From NCBI GenBank assembly GCA_964445645.1, contig CAYULH010000040.1, positions 1 through 39,460 of the forward strand: a stretch of 39,460 nucleotides of DNA. Direction: 5' to 3'. The position numbers and the translations under genes are program-made. Position 1 is the stretch's first letter. The number at the start of each line of letters is the position of its first letter. A model generated the notes under the pieces. It had not been told where the DNA came from. It ran no database searches and worked only from the letters and a program-made list of their open reading frames with translations. Source of the DNA: Aureispira sp964445645. GTDB taxonomy: Bacteria; Bacteroidota; Bacteroidia; Chitinophagales; Saprospiraceae. Positions 25,049 to 32,808 of this stretch are shown piece after piece.

Positions 25049-25551
25049 TAGATTACGGGTATTGGCACATTGGTAATAGGAAAACTTACTGTTTGGCCAA
25101 GTCCTGAAAACATTACTTTGCCGTTAAAAAAGACCACATTAGCCAGTGCTCCGAAAAGCCCTTGATTTTGGATAGCTTGTTGCATATCTCTAAACAATTG
25201 TTGCGTGGGTACATCAATATTTATTTTGATAGTGTGTGTACTGTTGCTTGCTATATAAATACCATTGTTGTCACTTATTTGAGCCAATACTATATTGCCA
25301 TAAGTAACCACTCCAGACAAACCACTAGCACCAATAGGGAAAGGATTAGCATTTTGTACCGTTATAGGTAAATCTACTCTTAGGTAAATTTCGCCGTTGG
25401 CCCCTATTGGGCTAGTGCTTGTATCTGGCACAGGAGTACCAATTGTAAAATCTATGTTACCCAAAGCAGCAGAAGCGGCGGCACTCGCCCCCATTGCAAC
25501 CAAAGCGAGTACGCCGGCTCCTACTAGTATTTTTGTATTGGTGCTTGCCAT
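25048..25551 (-). CDS. Anchored LEA14/WHy-like beta-sandwich protein
   Basis: A 167-aa protein with an N-terminal Ala/Val-rich membrane segment (KILVGAGVLALVAMGASAAAS) followed by a domain with YLRVDLPITVQNANPFPI, SGLSGVVTYGNIVLAQ, NSTHTIKINIDVP. The NPFP with following G-x-V-x-Y-G and the NSTxxIxIxIxVP strand match LEA type 2 (LEA14/WHy) domains. Such domains are known in bacteria and archaea, and in some viral structural genes. It is translationally coupled to the 690-aa gene. Likely a virion membrane protein. Confidence 0.65.
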   Translation of the reverse strand: MASTNTKILVGAGVLALVAMGASAAASAALGNIDFTIGTPVPDTSTSPIGANGEIYLRVDLPITVQNANPFPIGASGLSGVVTYGNIVLAQISDNNGIYIASNSTHTIKINIDVPTQQLFRDMQQAIQNQGLFGALANVVFFNGKVMFSGLGQTVSFPITNVPIPVI

Positions 25552-25559
25552 CTTTATTT

Positions 25560-26165
25560 TTATTCTTGGTTGTTCTTGGTGTTTCCTCTCATTGCATTAC
25601 GTCTTGCACGCTTTCTTCCCTTTTTGCCTTTTGGTGGCTCTGCTCCTACTTGGGGTGCAGTATCTTCTTGTTCTTCTGTTGGTGGCTCTGGTGGTGTTGC
25701 GCTAAATCTTTCTTCCCATCCCTCCATATCAAAATCGGATATTGTACGTCCAGTGGGCTGAGGCTCTGGCGAAATTATTATTTCAAGAAAGGACTCGACC
25801 CTACTTAAAAAATACTCCCCCATTGTATAATTTGAACCTATTTCTCCAAGTGCTTTTAGTTCCTCGTATGATTCTTTGAATCCCCCCACAATGTCACCTA
25901 ACGCTTGAGATATTACAGACATCATTAACGCAATTTTCTCACGGCTATCATCTGCCATTTTATCCATGGGTGTGGGCATTTGCATATGTATTTCCAATAA
26001 ATCTGGAGTAGTTGGCTTTTTGGCAGTGGCTGCTTTTACGTGGACGTGTTTTTTCGTGATAATGAAGCCTTTTTCTATCAAACTTGCAATCGCAGGTATT
26101 TTTTGCAATTCAATTAGTGGTTGTTCTGGGTCTATTGGGTGCAAGTAAACAATGGGAACGAGCAT
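25560..26165 (-). CDS. First gene of the late operon, unknown
   Basis: The start was set at ATG 26165 (MLVPIVYLHPIDPEQPL); the longer frame would run into the upstream hairpin. The protein is about 201 aa. A short N-terminal domain (PLIELQKIPAIASLIEKGFIITKKHVHV) is followed by a helical acidic middle (REKIALMMSVISQALGDIVGG) and a C-terminal Pro/Glu-rich tail ending in a basic cluster (KGKKGRKRARRNAMRG). No family was recognised. The basic tail suggests nucleic-acid or membrane contact, for example in assembly. Confidence 0.5.
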   Translation of the reverse strand: MLVPIVYLHPIDPEQPLIELQKIPAIASLIEKGFIITKKHVHVKAATAKKPTTPDLLEIHMQMPTPMDKMADDSREKIALMMSVISQALGDIVGGFKESYEELKALGEIGSNYTMGEYFLSRVESFLEIIISPEPQPTGRTISDFDMEGWEERFSATPPEPPTEEQEDTAPQVGAEPPKGKKGRKRARRNAMRGNTKNNQE

Positions 26166-26379
26166 AAACGTGTGTTTTGAAACAATTAATAGTTGTTCCA
26201 AATAACAAACAAAGCCCATACTCGTACAAGTATGGGCTATATGTTGCGCCAAGTCTGGCCACCATTAGCCAAGTTTTGGCAGTATCTGCCAAGTTGTTTT
26301 TGAGTCTAGCTTATATTTTAGCTGCGTTTTAGCTTGCTTATAGCTTATATTTTAGCTACATTTTTAGCTCCTTATAGGG
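26166..26379. promoter_or_regulatory. Late-operon control region or iteron-like origin
   Basis: GCCAAGT occurs at 26248-26254, 26268-26274 and 26288-26294, exactly 20 bases apart. An AT-rich segment then carries TTTTAGCT (AGCTAAAA on the minus strand) at 26316, 26327, 26350 and 26362, spaced by about one or two helical turns, and a 17-bp direct repeat TAGCTTATATTTTAGCT (26307-26323 and 26341-26357). Repeats plus an AT-rich stretch are typical of iteron origins. Activator sites for the late operon fit equally well. Confidence 0.5.
26213..26238 (-). terminator. Hairpin between repeats and first late gene
   Basis: AGCCCATAC (26213-26221) pairs with GTATGGGCT (26230-26238), followed on the minus strand by TTGTTTGTT. 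It may be a weak terminator or a leader hairpin 48 bases before ATG 26165. Confidence 0.5.
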
Positions 26380-26895
26380 CTATTTTAGTTCTATTCCTTT
26401 TCCTATAAATTCTTTAAAAAAATCTTTAGGTAAAAAACGAGTTCTTCCTATATAAATAGTTAAAATTCCATTTAGGTCGGTTCCAAAAGATATTTTTTCT
26501 AGCAAAGAATCATCAATCCAATCTATATTTTCATGGAATAAGTGAAAAAACAATTCCCTTTTTGTTTTACTATGCTCCTGTTGCTCATATACAGCTTTAT
26601 CTTGTGTTTTTTTTATGGTTTCTACTACTTCTAATAGTTTCACATCTTTTAGGTCTATTATGGCCGAATCTGGGGCTTTTATGACCTTGTTTTCTGGGTG
26701 ATGAATATAAACATCTGACTCGCAACAAACATAACTACGTGTTATTATCTCTAGGTATTGGTATTTACGCTCACAATTATTACATGTTATCTCTCCCCAT
26801 CCTTCATAAGCTTTAGACCAATCAACAGTTGTTTTGCAGTATGGGCAAGTTATTTTGTTGTATTCATATAATGTTTGTGATTTTTCATTCGCCAT
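26380..26895 (-). CDS. Zinc-ribbon protein of unknown function
   Basis: A 171-aa protein. The N terminus has a zinc-ribbon pattern, CPYCKTTVDW then ITCNNCERKYQYLE, with a third Cys pair at YVCCESD. A helix-rich middle (LLEVVETIKKTQDKAVYEQQEHSKTKREL) and a C-terminal alpha/beta part follow. It is the last gene before the repeat-rich control region, so it could be the regulator that acts there. That is an inference from position only. Confidence 0.5.
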   Translation of the reverse strand: MANEKSQTLYEYNKITCPYCKTTVDWSKAYEGWGEITCNNCERKYQYLEIITRSYVCCESDVYIHHPENKVIKAPDSAIIDLKDVKLLEVVETIKKTQDKAVYEQQEHSKTKRELFFHLFHENIDWIDDSLLEKISFGTDLNGILTIYIGRTRFLPKDFFKEFIGKGIELK

Positions 26896-26980
26896 CTTGT
26901 ATTTTTTTAATGTTATATAGTGTTGTTAGTCTTACTCTAAATGTCCATAGACACCTATTTTGTGTTTTTAATTCTAGTAG

Positions 26981-27451
26981 CTAAACAGACATATATTTTT
27001 GATGCCATGCTGCACGCTTTTCATGTGAAGTTAATCTTCTACGTGTAGATAATTCCTTCCTTAAAGCTAACATATAACTGTCATCAACAAAATAGATGCG
27101 CCCTTGCCTAACTCTTAAGAAACGCACATAGAATGGGCAATATGAACAATTGGGATCTAATGCTCCCTTTATAGAATTGGTCATTACACCTAATTTCGCA
27201 TTGTAGTATGCCTTTGATACTATTGTTCTATAAGAATAAAATAAGATCATCAAATCATATGTTCTAGTTTCCGAAAATGTGACACTCGGATAAATAAGAT
27301 GTGCAAATCCAAGGCCATGGTAATACTTTGGATCTTCACCAAAATAATTACGATTACGGGGAAAATCTGACAATTTTTTAAGTCCATTTTCTGCTAATCG
27401 CTCCTTTTTGGCTTTTTTCATGGCCCCTATTTTTTCACTATATCTGGTCAT
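26981..27451 (-). CDS. Unknown basic early protein
   Basis: A 156-aa protein with a strongly basic N terminus (GAMKKAKKERLAENGLKKL) and C terminus (RKELSTRRRLTSHEKRA) and a CSYC pair around residue 110. No membrane segment. No family was recognised. It lies 11 bases downstream of the multi-pass membrane/zinc protein. The charge suggests nucleic-acid binding. Confidence 0.45.
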   Translation of the reverse strand: MTRYSEKIGAMKKAKKERLAENGLKKLSDFPRNRNYFGEDPKYYHGLGFAHLIYPSVTFSETRTYDLMILFYSYRTIVSKAYYNAKLGVMTNSIKGALDPNCSYCPFYVRFLRVRQGRIYFVDDSYMLALRKELSTRRRLTSHEKRAAWHQKYMSV

Positions 27452-27462
27452 ATTATAATTAA

Positions 27463-28662
27463 CTATTGCCCCTTTCTAGCTGCCTCCCTAAGTCTAGCAG
27501 CATTTTTTTTGCATTGCGTAGTGCAATATTTTTGATTAGATGCTTTGTGTACATACCCATTGCCGCAATGCTCACAAATTCTAGTGTACTCCTTTTCTAT
27601 AAACTCTATTTGTTTGATGTGCTCTACTTCTATTTCCGGCAATTGCTGCTGCTTAAATCCAATTTGCCGCCGTTCCTTGTTGGGGTCGTCTGCCGTGCCA
27701 CTAGGTACGGCTGCCGTCCTTGTGCCTGCCGTCTGATGGTCTGACGGGGGAGCAGGGCCTGCTTTTTGGGTACGGCTGCCGTCCTCTTGGGGTGCGGCTG
27801 CCGCAATTGCAGCAGGAATTTTTGATTCTTTCATTACCTCCCAAGAGTACGCCCATTCAATAATAGAAAAAAGTATATAGAGTATCTCTGCTATGAGTTG
27901 CACCCATATTAGAGTATTTCCATACTTTTGGCGTTTTTGGTTGGTAGCAATTACTTCTTGTTTGTATTTCTCCTTGGCCTCTGCAATCAATGCTTCATTA
28001 TCCTGTTTTAGTTGGATTAGAGCGGTATCTTTTGATGCTATGGTAGAAGCAATTTTTCTATTAAGCTCTTTAATGTAATTGGCATCTTTGGTTGCTATTC
28101 TGCCTTTCCATTCTCGTTGTTTTCTATACCTTTCTCGTTCAGTTACTAATGCCGCTTCTCTTTGTTCATATTCTTTTCTGATAGGATCAGCTAAGGCAAG
28201 GGTAGGAGCTTGGTACACTGGATTAGCAATAACAATATAAGGGGCTTTTTCTGCACCTCTCAATGAAAGGTCAATACTTACAGCAGTAACAAAAAAAGCT
28301 ACAAACAGGGCGAATTTAGACAGAGTTTTGTATTGAAATAAATTTTTGAATACATCATCTATAGCTGGGCGTTTGATTATTTCTATTACAACAGCTAGTA
28401 CAATGGCTATCACTGAAGACAAAAAAACATCCCCCATATCCATCAAATAGGATAGGGCAAAAAATGCCGTTACAATACTAGTAGCTTGAATAATGTATTT
28501 CATTATTATACAGGTATAATAAATCAATATAAACCGAGCTTCAAAAGAAGTGTGAGCAAATTTTTGGCTTAATCCTTCGCTCATATTCTCTTGAGCTATG
28601 TAATTAGAAATAGTTTTTCTGGTGGAATCGTAGGGGTTTTTTAAAAAATCTCGTAAATTCAT
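27463..28662 (-). CDS. Multi-pass membrane protein with coiled coil and C-terminal zinc motif
   Basis: ATG 28662 is the chosen start, because a TATAAAAGTAGAA box directly before it is shared with two other start sites of the element. The protein is about 399 aa. Membrane helices lie near 50-150 (FILIYYTCIIMKYIIQ, VFLSSVIAIVLAVVIEII, FALFVAFFVTAVSIDLSL). A long charged coiled coil (about 175-240) and another hydrophobic segment (LIWVQLIAEILYILFSII) follow. A Pro/Ala/Gly-rich linker comes next, then CEHCGNGYVHKASNQKYC with TTQCKKNA, a C-x2-C-x12-C-x3-C zinc motif. Function unknown; it could tether DNA or a replication complex to the membrane. Confidence 0.6.
   Translation of the reverse strand: MNLRDFLKNPYDSTRKTISNYIAQENMSEGLSQKFAHTSFEARFILIYYTCIIMKYIIQATSIVTAFFALSYLMDMGDVFLSSVIAIVLAVVIEIIKRPAIDDVFKNLFQYKTLSKFALFVAFFVTAVSIDLSLRGAEKAPYIVIANPVYQAPTLALADPIRKEYEQREAALVTERERYRKQREWKGRIATKDANYIKELNRKIASTIASKDTALIQLKQDNEALIAEAKEKYKQEVIATNQKRQKYGNTLIWVQLIAEILYILFSIIEWAYSWEVMKESKIPAAIAAAAPQEDGSRTQKAGPAPPSDHQTAGTRTAAVPSGTADDPNKERRQIGFKQQQLPEIEVEHIKQIEFIEKEYTRICEHCGNGYVHKASNQKYCTTQCKKNAARLREAARKGQ
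27682..27800. repeat. GC-rich repeat cluster in a coding linker
   Basis: GGTACGGCTGCCGTCCT occurs at 27704-27720 and 27769-27785, with further CTGCCGT words between. The segment is much richer in G and C than its surroundings and encodes the Ala/Pro/Gly linker of the membrane/zinc protein. Confidence 0.7.
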
Positions 28663-28677
28663 AATTCTACTTTTATA

Positions 28678-28725
28678 GGTAGGGTAGTACACGGCTTCTA
28701 AATAGTGCTATCCTACCTTTTTTTT
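28678..28725 (+). terminator. Rightward hairpin terminator in early spacer
   Basis: GGTAGGGTAG (28678-28687) pairs with CTATCCTACC (28708-28717) and is followed by eight T on the plus strand. The genes around it run leftwards, so it would stop antisense transcription from the other direction. Confidence 0.55.
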
Positions 28726-28743
28726 ATGGCTAATGGTTTCTTG

Positions 28744-28992
28744 TTATGCTGCTTCCGAACTGTCATTTTTTGGAAGCATTTTTAATAAATGTTGTTTTAT
28801 GATTATGGATTCTTGGGGTGTAAATCGTTGCCTGTTGTTGAATTGTCCTATAGTTAATTTCAATTCTGTAGTTATAAAATCATTGGTCAGTAAATTACTT
28901 CTCAAATTTCTGATTCTGGGCACTTCCAATAGTTGGCACAAATCGGCCTTGCTAATACATGGAGGCAATGCTGCTATCTTCTTTTTATCCAT
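28744..28992 (-). CDS. Small HTH-like protein
   Basis: An 82-aa protein with ISKADLCQLLEVPRIRNLRSNLLTNDFI, which fits a winged or MerR-like helix-turn-helix reading head, then RQRFTPQESIIIKQHLLKML. No membrane segment. Probably a small DNA-binding regulator of the early region. Family not identified; the call is from the helix pattern. Confidence 0.5.
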   Translation of the reverse strand: MDKKKIAALPPCISKADLCQLLEVPRIRNLRSNLLTNDFITTELKLTIGQFNNRQRFTPQESIIIKQHLLKMLPKNDSSEAA

Positions 28993-29120
28993 AACAAACT
29001 TGTTTTTGAAAAAACCAAATAATACTACTAAGCCCTAATTAGGTTAGTAATTAAAATAAATAGAGGTCTGCAAGGTTTTTTGTATATTGTGTCTGTTACA
29101 AGCATTTAAGTTTAAGATAG

Positions 29121-29151
29121 GGTAGTCCAAGCCATTGGGCTGCCTTTTTTT
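29121..29151 (+). terminator. Second rightward hairpin terminator in early spacer
   Basis: GGTAGTCC (29121-29128) pairs with GGGCTGCC (29137-29144) using two G-T pairs, followed by seven T on the plus strand. Its T run reaches the stop codon of the leftward 135-aa gene. Confidence 0.45.
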
Positions 29152-29557
29152 ATGCCTCTTTTAGCTCTTGAAGTATTGGTAATAGATAAACTAAGTAAAT
29201 AGTGTATTCGTTTTCATATTTTATTCGATCTTCTTCAGAAAAATATCCTCCTTCCTCTAACACCTGAATCAATACAGCGCGTTCTACTGGCTTCAACTTT
29301 AGAATAGTTGCTTTGGGCTTGGTTGGCTTTTTTCCAATCTTGTAACGTTGTTGAGTATATTCTTTATCCTTTCTGTTACGAACATGTCTAGCTACTTTTA
29401 CCATTACTTGTCCCAGAGCTGCTTTAGTTAAACACCCATAAGGGTAAAACTTGTACTGTTCAATCAAAAAATTAAGCAGTTGTACATAAGTCACCAGCTC
29501 ATATCTAACAACTGTGATCGCTTCCTGCCATTGTTCTACTTTTTGGTATCCTTCCAT
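29150..29557 (-). CDS. Unknown helical early protein
   Basis: A 135-aa protein of helical type (EQWQEAITVVRYELVTYVQLLNFL), with a basic central stretch (ARHVRNRKDKEYTQQRYKIGKKPTKPK) and a Glu/Tyr-rich end. It starts 1 base after the stop of the 157-aa gene, so it is co-translated. No family was recognised. Confidence 0.45.
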   Translation of the reverse strand: MEGYQKVEQWQEAITVVRYELVTYVQLLNFLIEQYKFYPYGCLTKAALGQVMVKVARHVRNRKDKEYTQQRYKIGKKPTKPKATILKLKPVERAVLIQVLEEGGYFSEEDRIKYENEYTIYLVYLLPILQELKEA

Positions 29558-29558
29558 C

Positions 29559-30032
29559 TTATTGGCTTTTTGTTAGTCTGGGTAATAATTTTTTGCCGTT
29601 GTATATATGCGTCATTACTCTGTTTTGGTCATATACTAGTATGTGATCCACTTTTCCAGGCTCATAACGACTGGCCACCTCGTCCAAAGAATTTACTTTT
29701 GCAGCTAATCCATTATCTGATCCTTTCCGGCGTTTTTCCTCTTGGGTATAGACTATGTAAATAGGGATTTCTTGTTTGGCCAGTAATTGATTGTAGCGTT
29801 CTTTGCTTAAGCGTGCAGTGCCTTGGCTCTCTAGGTAGTAATGTATTACTCCTTCTCCATTGGGTAGTCTAGGGTCTATTACAATAGCATATTGCCATTG
29901 GCCGATATGGTTTTGCATAAAACGCTCTAAACGTTTTAATTCCCTTTCTCCGCCCTTTAATCCATAGTTATACTCAGGTCTATTTTTCCAGTACATTTTT
30001 AAGTACGGAGTGTCGTATTTGTAACTAGGCAT
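29559..30032 (-). CDS. Unknown alpha/beta early protein
   Basis: A 157-aa basic protein. QWQYAIVIDPRLPNGEGVIHYYLES and IPIYIVYTQEEKRRKG look like strands of an alpha/beta core, and DHILVYDQNRVMTHIYNGKKL is a third. The start overlaps the end of the putative replication gene by 8 bases. No motif of a known enzyme was seen. A role in replication is inferred from position only. Confidence 0.4.
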   Translation of the reverse strand: MPSYKYDTPYLKMYWKNRPEYNYGLKGGERELKRLERFMQNHIGQWQYAIVIDPRLPNGEGVIHYYLESQGTARLSKERYNQLLAKQEIPIYIVYTQEEKRRKGSDNGLAAKVNSLDEVASRYEPGKVDHILVYDQNRVMTHIYNGKKLLPRLTKSQ

Positions 30033-31554
30033 GTCTAAATATTGTTTTAAGCTTTTGAGTTAATACTTGTTCTAATTCTATTTGGGTATTGGGGTCTAAG
30101 TATTGGCTTTGTTTTAGCTCTTTGATAAATTTATGGTATTGCTTTTGGGCAAATTGGTGGCTTCGTGCTCGGCCATAGGCGCGGCTGCTTTCCAATACAC
30201 TGCTATAAATCTCTTGGATGTGTTGCTGAAAACTAAAACGCTCCAGTGATTTCAAGTTCTTATCAAAAAATCCTTCTTTTAGCCTAGTCCAATCATCCAA
30301 AGAGTATTCTAAAGCTTTTTGGATAGACCAAGAAGATAGATAACTAACTGGCTGCCAAACCTGATAATGCTTTTTATCACAATGCTTTTTTTGTTTATCA
30401 ATAGCATTGCTGAATATCTCAACTGCCGACCGTTCAATATTGGGCAATCTACGTTGTACCCAATTGACTAGCTTTTTTTGCTGCTTGGGGGTTTTCTCTA
30501 AGTATTTGGGGCTTTCTTGAAGCTGTTTTAATTTTTTGGCTCTGTACTTCCTAACATTTCGGTGCGTCTGGAGCAGCAACCCCTCCAGCATCTGCATGGA
30601 TGTATTTTGTACATCTTGATTAAAAAACTCGCCCTGGTACAATTGCGCGCGCAACATTTCCCACAGGGCATAGGTAGTGGCTTGCATTGGGGTGGCCTCG
30701 TTCCACTGATGTTGCATTTTTAGCGCAATGCGCTTGGCTTCGTTGATTCCATCAACTGATTTTTTGGCGGGGCCTGCCAAATTTTCACCTTTTTTTCTTG
30801 GAACTTCGGTTTGAGGGGGCTTGCTGGCTCGTACTTCACCTGACATACTAGAAAAAATTAACTTGGCGTTAGCCAAAGCCTTATTTTCTTCTGAATCATC
30901 AATAGTATTAGTTATTTCTTCTTTAAGTTCTTCATTGGATAAAGGGTATAGGTTGAAACTTTCCTCTATATTTCCATTTGGTGGGGTGGAGTCGCTGATT
31001 TCGCTGTCTGATGGGGCCATTTGCCCAAGGGTGGTACAAAACACATTAGGATTAATGAATAATTGTATTTTGCCGTGGCCTTTGTCTTTTTTATCTTCTG
31101 GCAATGGATCAGCATTTTTATTGTCAGTTACTTGGTAATTTTGTTTGCTGGTCAACACCTCAGCTTTGATTAAGAGGTTTATCTGGTTTCTAATAGTATC
31201 TGTGCTTTCTATGCCTGTGTCGTCAAACTCCTTGCCCTTGTTGACCATAGTTTGCAAAGAGGGTAGGGTAGTAAAGCAAAAGTACTGATTGTCCTCTATA
31301 CACTGTCTGAACAAATCAGGCTGGGTGTGTTGCAATCTGTTCATAGTTTGACAAACACTTGTAAAGATTGCAAACATTACTTCCTTGGTATTTTGATTGG
31401 GGCCGCCTCTTTTGCCTTTGGCTCTCAGGCTTGCTCTATAAGCCTGTAGTTTTAGCCTAGCTTCATATACTGTTGCCAATCTATTGTATACATCAAAGAA
31501 ATTAATCTGTGGGTTGCTTCCTGCTCCACAAAGCTGTTGTTGTACTCTAGTCAT
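30025..31554 (-). CDS. Putative replication initiator-like winged-helix protein
   Basis: The largest early gene. ATG 31554 gives 509 aa; an upstream in-frame TTG at 31635 would add 27 residues and remains possible. The N-terminal half has FDVYNRLATVYEARLKLQAYR and TIRNQINLLIKAEVLTSKQ followed by GKIQLFINPNVF, the helix-wing pattern of replication proteins and regulators common in Bacteroidota mobile elements. An acidic middle follows, then a long helical basic C terminus (RKYRAKKLKQLQESPKY; WVQRRLPNI). No polymerase, helicase or HUH nuclease motif was seen. It might bind the repeats at 26.2-26.4 kb. Confidence 0.45.
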   Translation of the reverse strand: MTRVQQQLCGAGSNPQINFFDVYNRLATVYEARLKLQAYRASLRAKGKRGGPNQNTKEVMFAIFTSVCQTMNRLQHTQPDLFRQCIEDNQYFCFTTLPSLQTMVNKGKEFDDTGIESTDTIRNQINLLIKAEVLTSKQNYQVTDNKNADPLPEDKKDKGHGKIQLFINPNVFCTTLGQMAPSDSEISDSTPPNGNIEESFNLYPLSNEELKEEITNTIDDSEENKALANAKLIFSSMSGEVRASKPPQTEVPRKKGENLAGPAKKSVDGINEAKRIALKMQHQWNEATPMQATTYALWEMLRAQLYQGEFFNQDVQNTSMQMLEGLLLQTHRNVRKYRAKKLKQLQESPKYLEKTPKQQKKLVNWVQRRLPNIERSAVEIFSNAIDKQKKHCDKKHYQVWQPVSYLSSWSIQKALEYSLDDWTRLKEGFFDKNLKSLERFSFQQHIQEIYSSVLESSRAYGRARSHQFAQKQYHKFIKELKQSQYLDPNTQIELEQVLTQKLKTIFRHA

Positions 31555-31813
31555 CACATTATGGTTTACTAAGATGATAGTAGAAACAGGCGCATTTGGT
31601 AGGAAGGGGTGCGCCCGTTTCACTAGATTAATCAATGTGTAGCATTCTTGCAGCCTGCTACATGGCTAATTGCAGTATATTGGTACTTGCCGACTCGTGA
31701 CCAGGGAGGGAATCAAACCCAACAACTACTACCACCAGTAAACAGCACATTTACAATAGTAGTACTCTCAAAAAATGAATCTGGCCAATTTTGGATAAAT
31801 GGGTAAAATGGTA

Positions 31814-32542
31814 TTAATGTATAGAACTATAATTTCTGTAGGAGCAATGGTAATTTATCATGTCTATAACCTCTTGCAATTCTCTTGGGTAATCCATTTC
31901 CTTAAATATTTCTCTCAAGGCAGTTGCAAGTATAACATTGGCTTCAAATCCCATATGATTGCAAACAGGGGTGTTTGTCGGTGCTTCTATAAAATTATTG
32001 ATAAGATCAATCCAATTGTGTGCGTGTGTGCGGCTTCTTCTACAATCCAGCATGGGTAGTAAATTGCCAGATTGGTTTAAGTAGTCACTAATAGATGCCT
32101 TAAATAAGAGGTATAGAGTTTTCTCTTTTCTTTCCGCTACTATATGCTCTGGTTGATAGGTGTGTTTATAAGGTGTTTCTTCTACAACACTATAGTAGCC
32201 AGGTATAGCTTTTGTTAAGCTTATATTATTATTGTTGCAATAATGTATTGTAAGCCAGAATACATCTAGCAAGAAGTATAACTTTGTGCTTTGAAAATAT
32301 GACTCATACAGCAATATATAAGTAGGCATCCATGTACCTTCATGTATTGAGTTTTCAAATGATTTTATTTTTTGCGGAATAATATTTCTGTTTTGCTTGC
32401 CTTGGATTAATTGCAGCTTTTGTGCTAAACGTAGTAATTCCGTTTTATGATCCTTTTTAAATGCAATGCGATTAATTTCTAAAAAATCGTTTATTTCCCT
32501 ATCAGGAAGCAAGCGTGCCTTTTCTTTTTGCTTATTTATCAT
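31814..32542 (-). CDS. Unknown early protein
   Basis: A 242-aa mostly helical protein. A basic N terminus (NKQKEKARLLPDREINDFLEI) precedes KTELLRLAQKLQLIQGK, a Tyr/Phe-rich middle (YILLYESYFQSTKLYFLLDVFW), and a C-terminal part with CRRSRTHAHNWIDLINN. No membrane segment is certain. The start overlaps the 90-aa gene by 11 bases. No family was recognised. Confidence 0.4.
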   Translation of the reverse strand: MINKQKEKARLLPDREINDFLEINRIAFKKDHKTELLRLAQKLQLIQGKQNRNIIPQKIKSFENSIHEGTWMPTYILLYESYFQSTKLYFLLDVFWLTIHYCNNNNISLTKAIPGYYSVVEETPYKHTYQPEHIVAERKEKTLYLLFKASISDYLNQSGNLLPMLDCRRSRTHAHNWIDLINNFIEAPTNTPVCNHMGFEANVILATALREIFKEMDYPRELQEVIDMINYHCSYRNYSSIH

Positions 32543-32795
32543 TGGTAGATATTTCTTTTGTAATAATTTCTTTTACATTAAACAAAGCACTGAGGTACCC
32601 TATATGATAAGCAGCACCAATTTCATTAACCAGATTCAGTTCACTGGTAGTTGGGAGTCTAGCCCCTCCTCCCGTAATCTCATTAATTGCCTTTTGTTTG
32701 GCCTTTTTTATACGGTCTGGGTTATCCATTTCATCTTTGTGAGCTTCTATTAGTAGTACCAATCCTTCCAAAACCCGTTTTGTTTCTTCACTCAT
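32532..32795 (-). CDS. Small unknown helical protein
   Basis: An 87-aa protein from ATG 32795 (an ATG at 32804 would add three residues). It has a helical Lys/Glu-rich first half (TKRVLEGLVLLIEAHKDEMD) and a second half with GGGARLPTTSELNLVNEIGAAYHIGYLSAL. It overlaps the next gene by 11 bases. No family was recognised. Confidence 0.4.
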   Translation of the reverse strand: MSEETKRVLEGLVLLIEAHKDEMDNPDRIKKAKQKAINEITGGGARLPTTSELNLVNEIGAAYHIGYLSALFNVKEIITKEISTNDK

Positions 32796-32808
32796 ATTAT
32801 CCAATATA

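Noticed and set aside
31700..31735. tRNA-like T-arm sequence (GGGTTTGATTCCC on the minus strand) and a distant TGGCCAG/CTGGTCA pair
   Set aside because: No D arm with GG and no proper anticodon arm could be built, and the T stem has mismatches. At most a chance match or an old tRNA fragment.
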